DNA of 55,932 bases from Xanthomonas populi (GTDB taxonomy: Bacteria > Pseudomonadota > Gammaproteobacteria > Xanthomonadales > Xanthomonadaceae), in the NCBI RefSeq assembly GCF_002940065.1, contig NZ_MDEJ01000008.1, positions 1 through 55,932 on the forward strand. Reading direction: 5' to 3'. The first letter of the stretch is position 1; each line of letters begins with the position of its first letter. The notes under the pieces were generated by a model that was not told the DNA's origin, searched no databases, and saw only the letters and a program-made list of their open reading frames with translations. Positions 55,766 to 55,932 of the stretch are shown here, piece after piece. The position numbers were made by a program, and so were the translations under genes.

Positions 55766-55932
55766 TCGGAGTCTGCCAGGGCTGGGTGTCGAGAGCCGAC
55801 GTGGGCCAGTGTGAGAGCCTGGATCGTTACCGATCGTCGTGTAGCCGGGTGCCCACGCCGGTTTCTGCCCTGTTGCGCCCGAACAGTTGCCAGAGTTGCC
55901 GCGCGTAGCGGTAAGGCAGGGCAGGGCAGGCA

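Overview
The window looks like a chromosomal segment of a Xanthomonas species (Gammaproteobacteria, Lysobacterales). The evidence is very GC-rich coding DNA with strong third-position bias, the conserved block rpsB-tsf-pyrH-frr-uppS-cdsA-dxr-rseP-bamA-lpxD-fabZ-lpxA-lpxB-rnhB-dnaE-accA, several dispersed palindromic repeat families, and typical accessory genes such as a TonB-dependent siderophore receptor and spore-coat-U (SCPU) pilus genes. I see no rRNA, tRNA, CRISPR array, prophage or complete insertion sequence.

Layout. Positions 1-3945 hold a decaying EmrAB-type multidrug efflux locus. An intact emrA runs off the left edge, its outer-membrane channel gene has two nonsense codons and no signal peptide, marR is intact, and a divergent araC-type regulator is broken three times. 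parC, tpm, a bacterioferritin and a periplasmic-facing penicillin-acylase-type hydrolase follow, then a probably Fur-controlled siderophore receptor and a parallel beta-helix protein. From 23 kb back to 14.5 kb the minus strand carries map-glnD-dapD-yffB-dapE-asnB, covering Met-aminopeptidase, nitrogen sensing, lysine/DAP synthesis and asparagine synthesis. From 23.3 to 29.1 kb lies an archaic (Csu-like) chaperone-usher pilus operon between map and rpsB; its usher gene is frameshifted. From 29.8 to 51.4 kb runs the conserved translation, isoprenoid, envelope and lipid A supercluster, interrupted by an HDOD-GGDEF gene between tsf and pyrH. The right end holds a TPR membrane protein, hemJ, a methyltransferase, an intracellular PHB depolymerase and a repeat-rich gene-free tail.

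The most interesting signal is the leader of asnB (16323-16472, minus strand). A 29-codon leader peptide with six Asn codons, including a tandem AAT-AAT pair, is followed by a perfect rho-independent terminator. An 11-nt segment inside the leader-peptide ORF is identical to the terminator 3' arm, so it can pair with the 5' arm as an antiterminator. This is a complete trp/his-style attenuator that would read Asn-tRNA charging to control asparagine synthetase. Other points include a structured rpsB leader with an intrinsic-terminator hairpin, a two-copy ~335-bp nested-palindrome element, a 144-bp MITE-like element with 17-bp terminal inverted repeats, REP-type doublets translated into the ends of LpxB and RnhB, and a histone-H1-like tail on DapD.
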